A stretch of 64,000 nucleotides of DNA from Antedon mediterranea (lineage: Eukaryota > Echinodermata > Crinoidea > Comatulida > Antedonidae): positions 10,855,001 through 10,919,000 of the forward strand of contig NC_092674.1 in NCBI RefSeq assembly GCF_964355755.1, written 5' to 3'. Shown here one piece after another: positions 1 to 12,309 of this stretch. The position numbers were made by a program, and so were the translations under genes. The notes under the pieces are model-generated. The model had not been told where the DNA came from, did no database searches, and saw nothing but the letters and a program-made list of their open reading frames with translations. Within the stretch, counting starts at the first letter, position 1, and each line of letters opens with the position of its first letter.

Positions 1-1747
1 AGAACATCAGTTCTTATACTTTCTGCTAAAGTTAAACATCAGCTTACTACTGCTGAGGTAAGTGTAAACGTATCCAATTTGTAACCCTTCTTAAAACCCT
101 CTTAATACATTCTGATTGACGCCAGTAAAGAAAAGGAACACCACAATAATAACGACCGAACACGTTTATTGTTTGTTTGTTTGTTTTATCTTTATACTGG
201 GTGACCTCTTCAGTCAAAGACTGATCTCCCAGAGGGCCCAGTTGGTGATCAGTGGCTGTGATGTACTAATACACCGGGGTAACCCCCTACTCGTCTCGAA
301 AGATGTACTAGGTTCTTTAAAGTGCACACGAGCAAGTTGTGTACACTGGACCTACGGTTTATAGTCCTTATCCGAGAAGACTCGTTCTACCACCAGAACC
401 ATGGAGTGAGTGAGCCTCGAACCCCTGCCGATGTTATGGCTACGTAATTACGGTTTATTTAGACTATTGTAGAATAAGGTGTTTATTTAGCAGAACCTAT
501 ACAGTAACATCATAGAGAAATAAGTTCTTCGTGATAACATAACCACAACACCAGCAGTCAGTGAGATCCATAGCCGACCTTTCCCCGACCAGCCAAGACT
601 GTCATTATTATAATTTTAAGAAATGTCTGTATCTGATGTGCTATTTTGTGTATGTAGGCTAAACAAGCATTCGTAACAGGCGATAGGCTGAAGAGACGTT
701 TGCCAGCAGAAGAAGAGGCAAACCTTGATATGGTTTTAGAAATCATTGATTGGTACAAGAAATCAATTCTCTTAGCGCGAGAATTAAACAAATCCAAGAT
801 AGAGGCCATAGCTACTAGCCGGATTGGCGAGATCTACCATAGCTTAAAAATGAAATCCAAAGCTAAGGTATACTTTGAGTGAGTATAGTATTTTTCTTCA
901 AAAACAAAGAACCATGTTGGTTTTTAGTTTCTCACAACCTTTACAAGTGTAAACCAGAAAAAACGGTAATTTAAATCAAAAAAATACTTTTAGTTAAAAT
1001 TAACCGTTTATTTTGTCTTTTTGAAATAATAATTTTGGTTTTTTTTTCTACAGAAGTGAACAACTTTATTAAAACTGCAAAATGGCCTAGTCAAAATATG
1101 ATTTTATTTATCTTCATTTTTCATGGGTTTTTTTTAAAACCCTTTAATATACCATTTATCGTGCGTTCCAACTAATAACTGATACGAAATAGTAAGGATA
1201 CACTTTTTAAGTTGTCATAATTACGAGCCCACTAATAATGAAATCTGCATTCGCGTTCTAACATTGTTGAGGCTGTGAACATAATTGACCAGCAACTAAT
1301 TTTATCATTTGTAGAGATTCAATTACTCTTGCACACGGCCTCCTTCTCAGTGATTTTAGCACCGACGAGGATTGGTACAAAGTTTGTCAACAGAAGCTGG
1401 TGAGTTACAATGTAAAAACTGACGCCGAAAATACAGAAGAAAGGTTAAAAATACGAGAAGAAATAATGAGGAAACTCCAACCACAGATTAAAAAGTTCAG
1501 CGACTTGAGTGACTATAAATTTTTAAAGTACATTTATAAGAATCATCCACCGAAAAACAAGATGCACAAGTTGCCTGAGAAGTTGAAAGAAGACAAGGGG
1601 CTACAGAAGTCATTACGCAAAGCTGGTATCCATTACCACCCAGATTTCAACTCGGAGAGTGAATATGGAATAGAATGGAGTGTTCTCTGTGAGGAGATCT
1701 CCAAAATTGCTAACAGTAAATACCTCAATTCAAATATGCCTAAATAA
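1..1747 (+). CDS. TPR-like/J-domain protein, copy 1 (3' part only; 5' end outside window)
   Basis: Coding exons are 1-57 (continues off the left edge), 658-878 and 1315-1747. The introns have GT-AG ends and phases 0 and 2, which match the complete paralogue at 4364-6079. Exon 2 encodes a helical repeat (IIDWYKKSILLAREL, then AIATSRIGEIYHSLK) typical of a tetratricopeptide-like pair. Exon 3 ends in a J-domain: a helix II-like basic segment (LQKSLRKAGIHY), the HPD tripeptide in HYHPDFNSE, then a helix III-like stretch. J-domains bind and stimulate Hsp70 ATPase through HPD, so a co-chaperone or adaptor role is inferred. The exact family is not recognised. Exon 3 reads open through its acceptor to TAA at 1745-1747. 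A SINE sits in the first intron here but not in the paralogue. Confidence 0.75.
168..453 (-). mobile_element. tRNA-derived SINE, copy A (head truncated)
   Basis: This segment is nearly identical to 37258-37586, including the words CCCAGAGGGCCCAGTTGGTG and the GAGTGAGCCTCGAACCCC box B (minus strand). It breaks off at about 453, before the box A part of the tRNA-like head seen in copy B. It lies in the first intron of the partial TPR/J gene, in antisense orientation. Confidence 0.75.
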
Positions 1748-4345
1748 TTGTTTTAAATATCTTCATTCAGATTACAAATTCATTTTTTGTCCTCACAATA
1801 GGAAATTAGATGCAGTAGGAGATTAGATAACAGTACATAAAACATTATGTATTAACAATTATTGGAAGTATATATTATTAGAACTATAATATTAGAACTG
1901 TAAGTACTTATAATAATTATCAAGAAAATATTTTAAAAATTAAATAACTCAGGAATGTGGTAAAAATGAATGTACATATCTTGCCACCCGAACATTCGGC
2001 CATTGTACGATAGATCTCAATGAGTTTAGCTTTTTCGATATCCTTTTAACACAGCATTTTATTAAAGGGTGATTTAAATCGTCACATTTTTTCAGCCTTT
2101 AGTTATTATAATGTATTGCGTAGGTCAACTAGATGTGTTTAATATTGGTTGTAATCTGTATTTCACATCTGCTCTACATCCTGACAACTTAACAAAGCAG
2201 AACAGAATTTAACTTTACTTACCTTATATTACTTAGATTAGAATAGAGACATTAATTGGTATTGCTTATTCGAAATAAAATTCCCTTAATGCGTTTAAGA
2301 ATATGAAAAAATAAGGATAATTAAAATGCATCTTATTTTACTTATTTTAATTAAATGTTCAGACGAGACACGCCTAAATTTACTAACAATAATTTCATTC
2401 GAAAGTTAAAGAGTAAAGTGTACAGTAGTAGGACTAAGTAATTTCTTGTTGCTTTTTCTTTCACTGCCAATGTATAAGCCTATTATTCCACATTCAACAA
2501 TAGATTAAGTCAAATGCCAATGTTAAAACACATTGCCGGCCGCATTTATATTTTTGTTTGCAAAGGTTTATATATAGATTTACTGAAATGTTTTAAAGAG
2601 CTGTTGTTATGTAAAATAATTTAATAATGCCTGCTCAATTCCAATTATGTATGCTCAATAAAATAATGTAGATTCACCCCCTCTAGAAATATTGTGACGT
2701 AACGTGCAGTGACTCATTGTTACGTAAATAATACATTGCTGACTTGGAAAACGCAGATTTGTGTAGAATCAATAATAATCAACAAATTTATGATATATTT
2801 AAAATGCTGCCATACTGGTTTTTCCCAGTTAGCAAAAATAATGAATAATTACCGTTTCTGCATTGGACACACACACTAGTCTGGGTCTGTTTTTGTGCGA
2901 TATCTAAATCCAATCTTCTCTTCTTCAGCAGGTATGTACTTATAATGCTCTATAATGATTGTATTACTTATTTTCCAGAGGTTAAATATTTATGGATTTG
3001 ATATAATGTGTTACGCATTATTATGAATTTTAATTGTTTAGGACTATATACTGTATGTTAATTTCTCACATTTTAATGAAACTGTCTAAGGTTCGTAACC
3101 TGTGGAGCCATGCAGGCCTACTTAATACAGAAAATCGTGCACAAAAAATTCAATCATAAAAGCTCAGTTTTGAAAAGATAAGTAGTAGGCCTATTTTTTT
3201 AACCGTACATGTCTATTATTGTTTATAAATTCTGACAGAAATGAACAACATTCTTTGACAAACATCGTCATTTAATACATTGTGTTACTTAAGTCAACAG
3301 TACAGTATCACAAATGTGTGTCACTTATTGTGATGTGACTTATGTTAAACAAAGCAAAACGTGTCGATAAATATTATTTATTTTGTATTGGGGAAAACCC
3401 CGGATTCGTTGCATAATTGAAAATATTCCAAATTCTATTTTTAACTATATTGTACATTTAATAATCTATATTTATCGAGGTATATTATCTATATGTCTAT
3501 ATTTTATCTATACGTTAGTGTAAAGTCTATAACGATTTCTGTTGATAATACATTATGATTATTCAGATTCATTAGGCCTAATCTGAATGATTTAAATCAA
3601 ACATGTTTGTGTTACCCTATTTGGTAGTCGAAATGACGGTTTGAAAAAATTAAATAATGGACGACGACAAAAACATTAGGTGCTTTTAGATTTGGGTGAA
3701 TGTGCACGACGTACGTCCACATTGGTCGTAGCCGTTTAGATTAAGTGGACATTTACGTTGATGTACCAGTAAACGTATGACGTTGTACTCTCTAGTAGCG
3801 CGTTCGTCCTAGTGATAAGACCCAGACCATAACCTGTATTATGAAAAGCTTTTAAACAAATAACCAATACAAATCAGTAATTAGCAGTTTGCAAATATAA
3901 TTTTCCTGAAATTCACTCTATTACATTCTCAGAAAATTATCGCGAGATCATTCTCCGCCATGATTTTGGTAAACGTTTGCAATGTTATGACGTCATATAT
4001 GTCCACTTGAGAGCAAACGCCAAAATGCCACTGAACAAGTTCTCAAAATTGGCAGTCGACGTGTCAGTCGCCTAGCGCATGCGCATATCATAACAATAAT
4101 AGGGTAGCAGTCGACATGAAAGTTGACGTGAAAATCTATAAGTTCCTAAAAATATAATGTCGTCCGAACATACCTTCTATACGAGCATTGTCTGAGGCTA
4201 CATTTTGGCTAGTGGTGTCCATTTTAGGGGAAAATGATACATCTTCATTAGGAGAAATAATGATTGTTTACCTATCTATGCTAGTTGTAAAATCAGTTAA
4301 CTATAATATTCCAATTGAAATTGCTATGTACCTTTTTGTCCATTT
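1748..4345. other. Intergenic stretch between the tandem TPR/J genes
   Basis: No coding segment with plausible splice sites is seen. The sequence is AT-rich. AATAAA hexamers at about 2274 and 2657 could serve as polyadenylation signals for copy 1. The part just before copy 2 (3690-4160) is less AT-rich and CpG-containing and probably holds its promoter. Confidence 0.5.
4075..4084. promoter_or_regulatory. NRF1-type palindrome GCGCATGCGC upstream of TPR/J copy 2
   Basis: The exact GCGCATGCGC palindrome lies about 280 bp before the ATG at 4364. This matches the consensus of the NRF1 transcription factor. The same palindrome with similar flanking sequence occurs at 45228-45240 inside a CBP intron, so it may simply belong to a dispersed repeat. 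Confidence 0.35.
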
Positions 4346-4363
4346 AGGTTAAAATCAATCACA

Positions 4364-6079
4364 ATGAGCCAATCAGATAAACTACGACAACAGGGTAATG
4401 TTCATTATAGATCAGTTACTCCTGAACTCAGCCCAGTCCTTCAAAAAAGTCGTCTAGATGAAGCTAGGAAGTGTTACATCAACGCATTAGAATGCAGCTG
4501 TAACGCAAAGGAAAGTGCCTCTGCTAACAAAAACCTTGCAATGGTGTCATGGAAGCTGGCATCGTTGGGGAAAGACCCACGTGGCAAGATACTGTATTTT
4601 TTCAAAGAAGCACAAACATATTTCAGCCGGGCATTACATTGTGGAAAGGATGCAGGTAACGAGCATAGATGGGCCGATGAATTGATGCAGAAAATGTATC
4701 AAAGTCTACAAGAGTCGCTTGATTATGTCAATAATCAGGCTGGAATGTTAGACGAGAAAACGGAATTACTGTCCAAGTCATGTCGCATATTTCCAGCAGG
4801 AGAACTCAAAGCACAGATTTGTGTTGGTTACGTGGAGCAACTTCTGGGTAAGGCAACTAGTCTTCTCCGGAAAGGTACTTTTAAGAGAGCCATGAGTGTC
4901 CTAGGTGATTGTTATCAACCTTTAGAAATAGCAAGACGCTATGGAATAAATGAAGATATAATGGTAGAAATTGATGTCTTTTCTGCAGATGTGACAATAC
5001 AGACAGCCATTGCCGAGGTATGACGTTCTAACTAAATAATTAGACATAATTTTATAGAGAAACACTGCAAGATATAGAGAAATTTCATCTACGAACAATT
5101 ATAACCATGAGGTCATAGTTGAATCAAAAATGGTTGTCATTTTTCGGAGTAACACTTTTCCATTTTCCAATGGATATTTTGGTTTGGTAATTTTCTTTCT
5201 GTTTTATATACAGGCCAAACAAGCACTGAAGATTGGTGATGATCTCAAAGCACAGATCATAATGTTGGAAGAACAATTAAACATGGACATGGTTTTTGAA
5301 GTTATTGATTGGTACAGAAAATCAATTGTCTTAACACGTGAGTTGGACGTTGAGACGGAAGCCATAGCTACGAGTCGGATTGCTGATGTCTATCACAGAA
5401 TTCTAAAACTCAAATCAAAAGCTAGGCCTTTGTTGAAGTTAGTATAATATTTGTGTGTATCATACCCTCATATTCTTCAATAAAATTGCCTGTCACTGTC
5501 GTTTTGCAGAAGCAGATCGGCATTTCAATGACGTCAGCGTACCACAACTGCCCCCACCAGTATTTATTTTGTTAGTAGGCCTATCATTGTAGCCGTGAAT
5601 ATTTTGATAATTTCTCACTATTTTGGTTTTTCTTCAGCAAAGCAGTGACTCTTGCACATACTGTCCATCCTCATAACGTTACTCAAGATGATTGGTACAA
5701 AGCCTGTGCGCAAACTCTGTCTGAATACCAGATAAATACAAAAGACGAAGAAACAGCTGCGTGGATGAAAGAACGAGAGGAAACCGTTGAAAAGCTTAAA
5801 GAGAAGATTAATAAGTTCAAAAATATAGAGGATAATTACGAATGTATGAAGTACATATACGATAACCATCCGCCAAAAATTAAGAAGCACAAGTTGCCTA
5901 AACAGGATCCATCCAAAATGGAACAGAGTCAGATCAAGAAACTTCTGCAGAAAGCTATCGTCCACTACCATCCGGATCGCAACTCTAAAGAGAAGCATGG
6001 CATTGAATGGTATGTTCTCTGTGAAGAGATCTCAAAGGTGTTCACCGATAAGTATAATCGTATGAAAGGTGTTGACTAG
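4364..6079 (+). CDS. TPR-like/J-domain protein, copy 2 (complete)
   Basis: Coding exons are 4364-5017, 5214-5437 and 5638-6079 (phases 0 and 2), giving 439 residues. A TTTAG acceptor at about 4343-4347 suggests an upstream 5'UTR intron. The N-terminal 220 residues are helical and Ala/Leu-rich with TPR-like spacing (LDEARKCYINALECSC; FKEAQTYFSRALHC), and exon 2 adds a further repeat. The C-terminus holds a J-domain with HPD in HYHPDRNSKEKHG, followed by WYVLCEEISKVF. There is no signal peptide or membrane segment, so a cytosolic protein is likely. HPD suggests Hsp70 binding and the TPR-like part suggests peptide or chaperone binding; both are inferred from domain knowledge. The donor of exon 2 (GTTAGT) is weak but is supported by frame and by copy 1. 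No gene name is recognised. Confidence 0.85.
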
Positions 6080-7030
6080 ATCCTCCAAGCATGAGATGAG
6101 AGGGAATAGAGACATTTAGTGGACAAAAAAAGAAATCGAATAGATTTACAACAGTTACAGTACTCAGACAAGCACTGTCAATTTATCTTTCAATGCCCAC
6201 ATTGATCTTTAACATACCTAAAATGTTTTTTAATAGTTTTGCTTAATTTTTCACAACAAAAATACCATAATATGATACCAGTATATTATAATACAAATAA
6301 TTCTACGGGTAAGTCAGATAAATCAAAAGACTTAATCACTCAACAACAATGTACACTTACCGTCTTCCAAACGTCTTCTGCATTGTTGGAGGGACGTCAA
6401 ATATACATGTTATACAGCTCTCTCGACTTAAACCCACCTCCTGGTTGTTCTTCTGCGCATCCTGTTGTTTTCTTGCTATTCGTGATTTTCTCCTGTTGCT
6501 CCTCTTGAATGATATATCGCAAAGGCCGCGCGCAGTTGGTCAGTACCCACCAAGTCATGTGCATCGCCATGTATTGGTGTTAAATTTAACTTTAAATAGT
6601 TCATCGTAACAGAGGATAAAATGGAAGTAAAACCAGTAATGTAATTATTTTGAAAATAACTGTAGTAAATAAAATATTATTCCTGTTAATTTAGATTTTA
6701 AAAAATTTGAACAAAAGAGTAAAAAAAAACAATACTGAACTATTTTATTCAGATACATTACTGTAGCATAATATTTTTTTATTTGAATAATATATGTCTG
6801 CATTAATTAAATACCTTCACTATTATCAAAATTAATCATTATTAAACCCAGTCGTTGAATGGTGATTGCTTGGGCATTTTATTTGTATTTCTAAAGTATA
6901 AATATCACACTGCAATGCGCCCTCAATAAAAATACAAAATCTTACTGTATTGTGCGAAAGTTTTCTTAAGTGTTCATTTGTGATCGAGAGGATATTCTAA
7001 TAGTGTGGCCTACATAAAGTAACTTGGAAC
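6080..7030. other. Intergenic; possible minus-strand exon at about 6354-6520
   Basis: This stretch is mostly AT-rich without recognisable genes; AATAAA at about 6668 may end TPR/J copy 2. On the minus strand, 6520 to 6361 is locally GC-rich, contains the CpG-rich word GCCGCGCGC, stays open in one frame and ends in a strong donor (AGACG|GTAAGTG). No partner exon was found, so this remains a candidate only. Confidence 0.3.
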
Positions 7031-10000
7031 ATGTCAATTACATCGATTACAGTGCTACTTTTAGTGGCGTCTTTCGCTCGCGCATCTTCTCGTGGTTCAA
7101 GTACGCACACAGACTTTGGTATGTGATATTCTTTGTTGATTTGTTACTACCGAATAATATATTTATAGAAATAGAAATTTCTGTCAAGTAGGAGTACCGT
7201 AAACAAAGAAAGAAAGAGATAAGAGGCAAACAAGTGCTAACACCTATGTTAGTTGGTCATTATCTTTCATTCTGGGTTAAGTTGGGTAACGTACCAAGGA
7301 GGTGTGTTTTGAATTATCAACGTCAATTTCCATTCGTAAATAAGTACAGTGATAAGTCATTATACAGTAATAATTCTGACGTGTTTTCATTGTAAAATAC
7401 AGATAAATAAGTTCAATGGAGAACATATAAATCAGAAAAAGAATACAGATAGGCCTATCAAATATAATGTACTGTACTAAATTATCGGTACCTTATTGAT
7501 AACAGCTATATTAATGATATGTTTATTAATGCAAATGTGCAAGTAAAGATAACTTGATGAGAGAGAATAATAATACAAAATGTTTAAATAAACAGTAGAT
7601 GTAAAACACGAAGGACAAACTGCTGTAACTACGTAGAATTCTTTGTGTTTGATTTGAACACATAAATAAGACAGGTTTCCTAATACCGATGCTCGCCTAT
7701 AATACCGGTACTATCTTATTCTTAGGTCGTGAATTTAACGCATGTGTAGTATTTTACGTGAGTCATGTCAACAAACCACTTTAAATATTAGCCTCGTATA
7801 TTGTTATAGCAAGCATACCGCCGGTACATTTGCGGATGTTACATATTTCAACAGCAAAATAAGATGCTTGTCTAGATATAGTTTTAACCATGTTACAGAA
7901 ACTAGACACAATGCTCCCTTACAATACATTGGTTTTAAAGGGTCAGTTATTCGAAATAGGTTTTTTTTTATTCAAAATTAGTTAAAGATTATTCTTTTAA
8001 AAATGATAAAACTCAAGGACAAATATATTTAGATGCTAGTATATAACCAAGGCAATCTAACAACAGGACAATAAGCTCGCCTTTCCACGATAGGAACTTT
8101 TAAGAATTCGTTGATTGTATGTCTGACTGGGACAAATGATATGTACCGTACATATTCTTCGCGCGGCGCTTGGTGTCAAGGAGCGTGGAACGACCAGATC
8201 GTGTCGCAACCACAGATAAACCATTTGACCCTATGTAGCTCAACATCCTGTAGTTAGATTCCTTGATATAACATACAAATAACTACCGTACTAAAGACCG
8301 ATTCCACGTTGTCTTTAAAATGTGTGTTGGCAGTTTTCCATGCACATTATGCGCTATAAAATGAACTTTAATTACATTTTAGCGCTCAAAAATAAAATGC
8401 TAAAAGTACCCTCAACTCAATTGAACAGGCAGTTCTAAATAACTTGATAAATCCTTAATTTCATTTTATCCTTCCATGTGTTATAACGAAAGTGAAGGCC
8501 AAGAAGTTTTTTAAAAAGTTCACGTGATGATGTAAGGGATGTACCGGTAATGACGCTAAATGTCACCGCATTTATTATTGTCGGAAAAATTCATTGTGAT
8601 GACAACCAATATTGAAAGTGTCTGATGGTTGGGCTTTTGAAAGAAGAGGTTGAACTTTTTTTAAATTAATTATAGGTATTTCTAACTTCGTTTAACGTAT
8701 ATTGAGCTTCTTTCCGAGATAGGTCTAAGTTTGTGTTTGATATTTTGTGTTGGGCCTTTTCCAAGACGAGCTGGGCTTCTTCCGAGATGCGGTTGAGTTT
8801 CTATCTAAAATTGGAATGAGAAGTTTTCAAAGTATAATAATGCCAAGGTTACGTCAGTAACGATTGTATTACAACTTGTTTTAATATCAGAATGATGCAT
8901 CAGATTGTATCGACACACAACAGGCATATGTTTGTACATACACACGAAAACAACTCATAAAATTGATGCGCTAAAAAGTTTCTACGGGCATATATTAAAA
9001 ATAGTGCAAAAAAAAAAAAAAAACTAAACCGAAAGGGAATCTGTGGAATGATATGTAGTGGTATATAATGCAATATTTCAAAATTAAATAAATCAAGCTG
9101 GCGGTAGAAAATGATGTACCTCACAACCCCCATCTGTCACCCCATTCCAATCGTCCTGATAATGCTCAATTAGTAAGTAATTAGTCATTAATTTAATTGA
9201 ATTATTATTGTCTTTAGTGACGTTTAATGCTTGTCAGACGTCTCCATATGTGACGTAATTTCCAGACTTTTTGAATATCAATTACAAACATCAGCTTATT
9301 AAGACATGGCTCTTAATCTAGGACGTGCAACGCAAGCAATTTTGACCAATCACAAAACAAAATTCGGATCAAATGCTGCTTGTGATTGGTAAAATTATTT
9401 GCGCTGAGTATGTCCTGCAGTGTGTCCTGTGGTGGAAACCAATGTTGCACGCATAAAACAGAATAATAGCGTAATCTTCCTAATGTTAACAATAAATGTT
9501 GGATATATTAGACACTATTATTTCCTTTCATGAACTTTCACCACGCGTCTGCTGATCGGCTTATTCAATTTCCAGGTGGGGTTAATAACCTTACATAATA
9601 ACGCCTACTAATATAAGTCAAGTTCAAAACTGAACACAACTCTTATTTTTCACAAATATCATCGGGATGTACGATATTGTCCAGTAAAACTTTCTTGTTG
9701 CAACGTGGTGGTATATGAAAATACCACGTTCCACCGCTTTCCATGATGTACAACCTGGGGTGGACCACCAAAATAGGTTACAAGCTTGGGTCTGAAAATA
9801 CATTAATATGTCCTGGAGTAAGTAATAAAGTAGGCCTAGTACATAGTCCGATTTTGAGATCCAGGGTTAGCAAAAATTATCACTGTAACGAAATTAAATG
9901 TCATTTTTTTGGCACTTATTAGTTTAGCTATTAGTGTTTTTCTTCACTTTGTCGTTCTCATTTCCATGACATAAAATAACCACACAATCGTAATAATCAC

Positions 10001-12278
10001 CTTGGTTTTCCACATGACATATTATCCGGAAATTAATAAATATTACATCGACAAAAGACAACATGACCATAAACCTCAAGCGCTCTTGTGGTTTTATTTC
10101 AATCATTCTTTCCTGATTCATTAAAACAAAATAATATACAGTCAGTTCAGTAGTAAACTAAATATACTGTATATGCGGTCAATATAGTAATGTCGAAAGG
10201 AAAGTTTTGAATTTAACAAAAAAACGTTAGTGTACACACACCAAACCAGAATCTAATGACTTATATGGTTCCTCAAATAAACATCTTTGCAATCAGGTTG
10301 TGTTGTCTGCACTAGAAAACTTTAACAATTTGCAAGAGTTTGGCAACTAAAGGCTGCATAAGTTTATACGATTTCTGTATATTTGTTTTTCCGTACTTGG
10401 CCGAAGTTTGTCAACAGGTCTACAACTTTGAAACACTTGTCTTGTCAAACTCGAGATTGATAGCAAACTTTACCAAACCTTTGTCTACACTGGTACACTG
10501 ACGTCTATGCTATTTGATTCACAAACCTGAAGGTTGCCAAAGTTTGTAAAAAAACTAATGGTCTACACTAGTAAATTTTGGTAATATTCTTTCTAAACTC
10601 AAACAAACAAAAATTCAGTTTTCCTAGACTAGGCTTAGATTATTTTAATGTGAAAAATAGAAAATATTATTCTATATTATTTACAGATAAATATGAAAAC
10701 GCTGGTGAAATTAAGATGTCATTAAGAAGATGTTCACAGAGAAATCTAGGTTGTTCACACGGCTGTGCGCTGACGTCAAAAGGGTCAGTCTGTGTCTGTC
10801 CATACGGGTTCTCACTGAGTTTCGATAGAAGGACTTGCCTAGGTAAGTAAACAAGATCCCTCTGTGGTTTGAGGTTCAGTAGTTGTGCATTGACGTCTAA
10901 AGAGTCAGTCTGTGTCTGTCCATAAAGGTTCTCAATGAGTGTCGATAGAAGGACTTGCCTAGGTAAGTAAACAAGATCCCTCTGGGGTTTGAGGTTCAGT
11001 AGTTGTGCACTGACGTCAAAGGGATCAGGCTGTGTCTGGCCATACGGGTTCTCAATGAGTGTCAACAGAAGGACTTGCCCAGGTATGTAAACAAGATCCC
11101 TCTGGGGTTTGAGGTTTAGTTAAAAGGATCAGTCTGTGTCTGTACATATGGTTTCGCAATGATTGCAAACATACTTGCCAAGCTAGGCAAGTAAACAAGA
11201 TCTCTGGAGTCTGAGGTTTAGTAGTTGTGCACTGACTTCAAAGTGATCAGTATTTGGTCTATCCATACTAAGTGTTCTCTATGAGTGCCAACAGACGCAC
11301 ACATTTTTCTTGATAAGTAAACACGATTCCTCTGAAGTCTGAGGTTCACTACATAGTCGCTCAACAAGCTCAATTCCCGCTATGACACAACTCAAGGACG
11401 TATGCAAAGTAGTTTGACCAGAGACGACCCCCTGGTTTGACCAATCACAAGCGACATTTTGAATGAAGTAACCAATATTGTTCGCCTTTACTTACACATT
11501 GGCACTTTCTATCAAATTGGGTTTAGTTGGCATTTTGGTTTTAAATGTTTTAATTGTTGTAGCACCCTCTATTGTTTTGCCACTTTTTCATAAATTCTCA
11601 AGTCTAAACTTTAGTGTTTCTTCTCAAGTTGTGACCTTCTGGAAAATGAATCCATTGTTTTACACTCCCTTTCTCTTTTTCAATTATGTAGAAGTAAGCA
11701 AGACCTGTTTAGTGCCAACTGAAAGTTTTGTGCTTGGTTCTGAAGGCTCAGATCATAGCAAAGAAAAACAAAAGAGGCGATGCCGAAACAAAAAGAGGTG
11801 TAGAACTACAACAGCAAGGCCAACACTATCACCAACAACGCAACCATTACCAGTAACCATGCATAATGATGAACCTCAATCAGGGATATCTACAAACACT
11901 CCATCTCAGTCATATGGTATGAGAAATAAAGTTATTTAATAATTCATTTTCAATATTATTTACTTTAGATATTGTTTATAATTATGGAAGATATATACTT
12001 ATCTATAAATTACCTATAAATCTCAAAGTTCTTTTACAAAATAAATAATATTCTCTTTAACTACACTGGAAATATATACTTATATAAATAATTTGATTAA
12101 AATTAATAAATTAATTTAAAACTTTATTGTTACACATTATAATGCAGAAAACATTTAAATATGTAAACAAATAAAATAACAAATAACAAAACAAAAATTT
12201 GATAATAATATTAATTTATAATGTTCATCTATATAAGCAATTTCATATACTATATACTGGGCATAAGTTGAGAACTCC

Positions 12279-12309
<31 letters not shown>

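Noticed and set aside
5618-5998. 126-codon minus-strand frame
   Set aside because: It is antisense to TPR/J exon 3, which has better splice and domain support.
10667-11065. 132-codon minus-strand frame with internal repeats
   Set aside because: It is the antisense of the EGF exon array; its repeats come from the 120-bp units and there is no supporting splice or family evidence.
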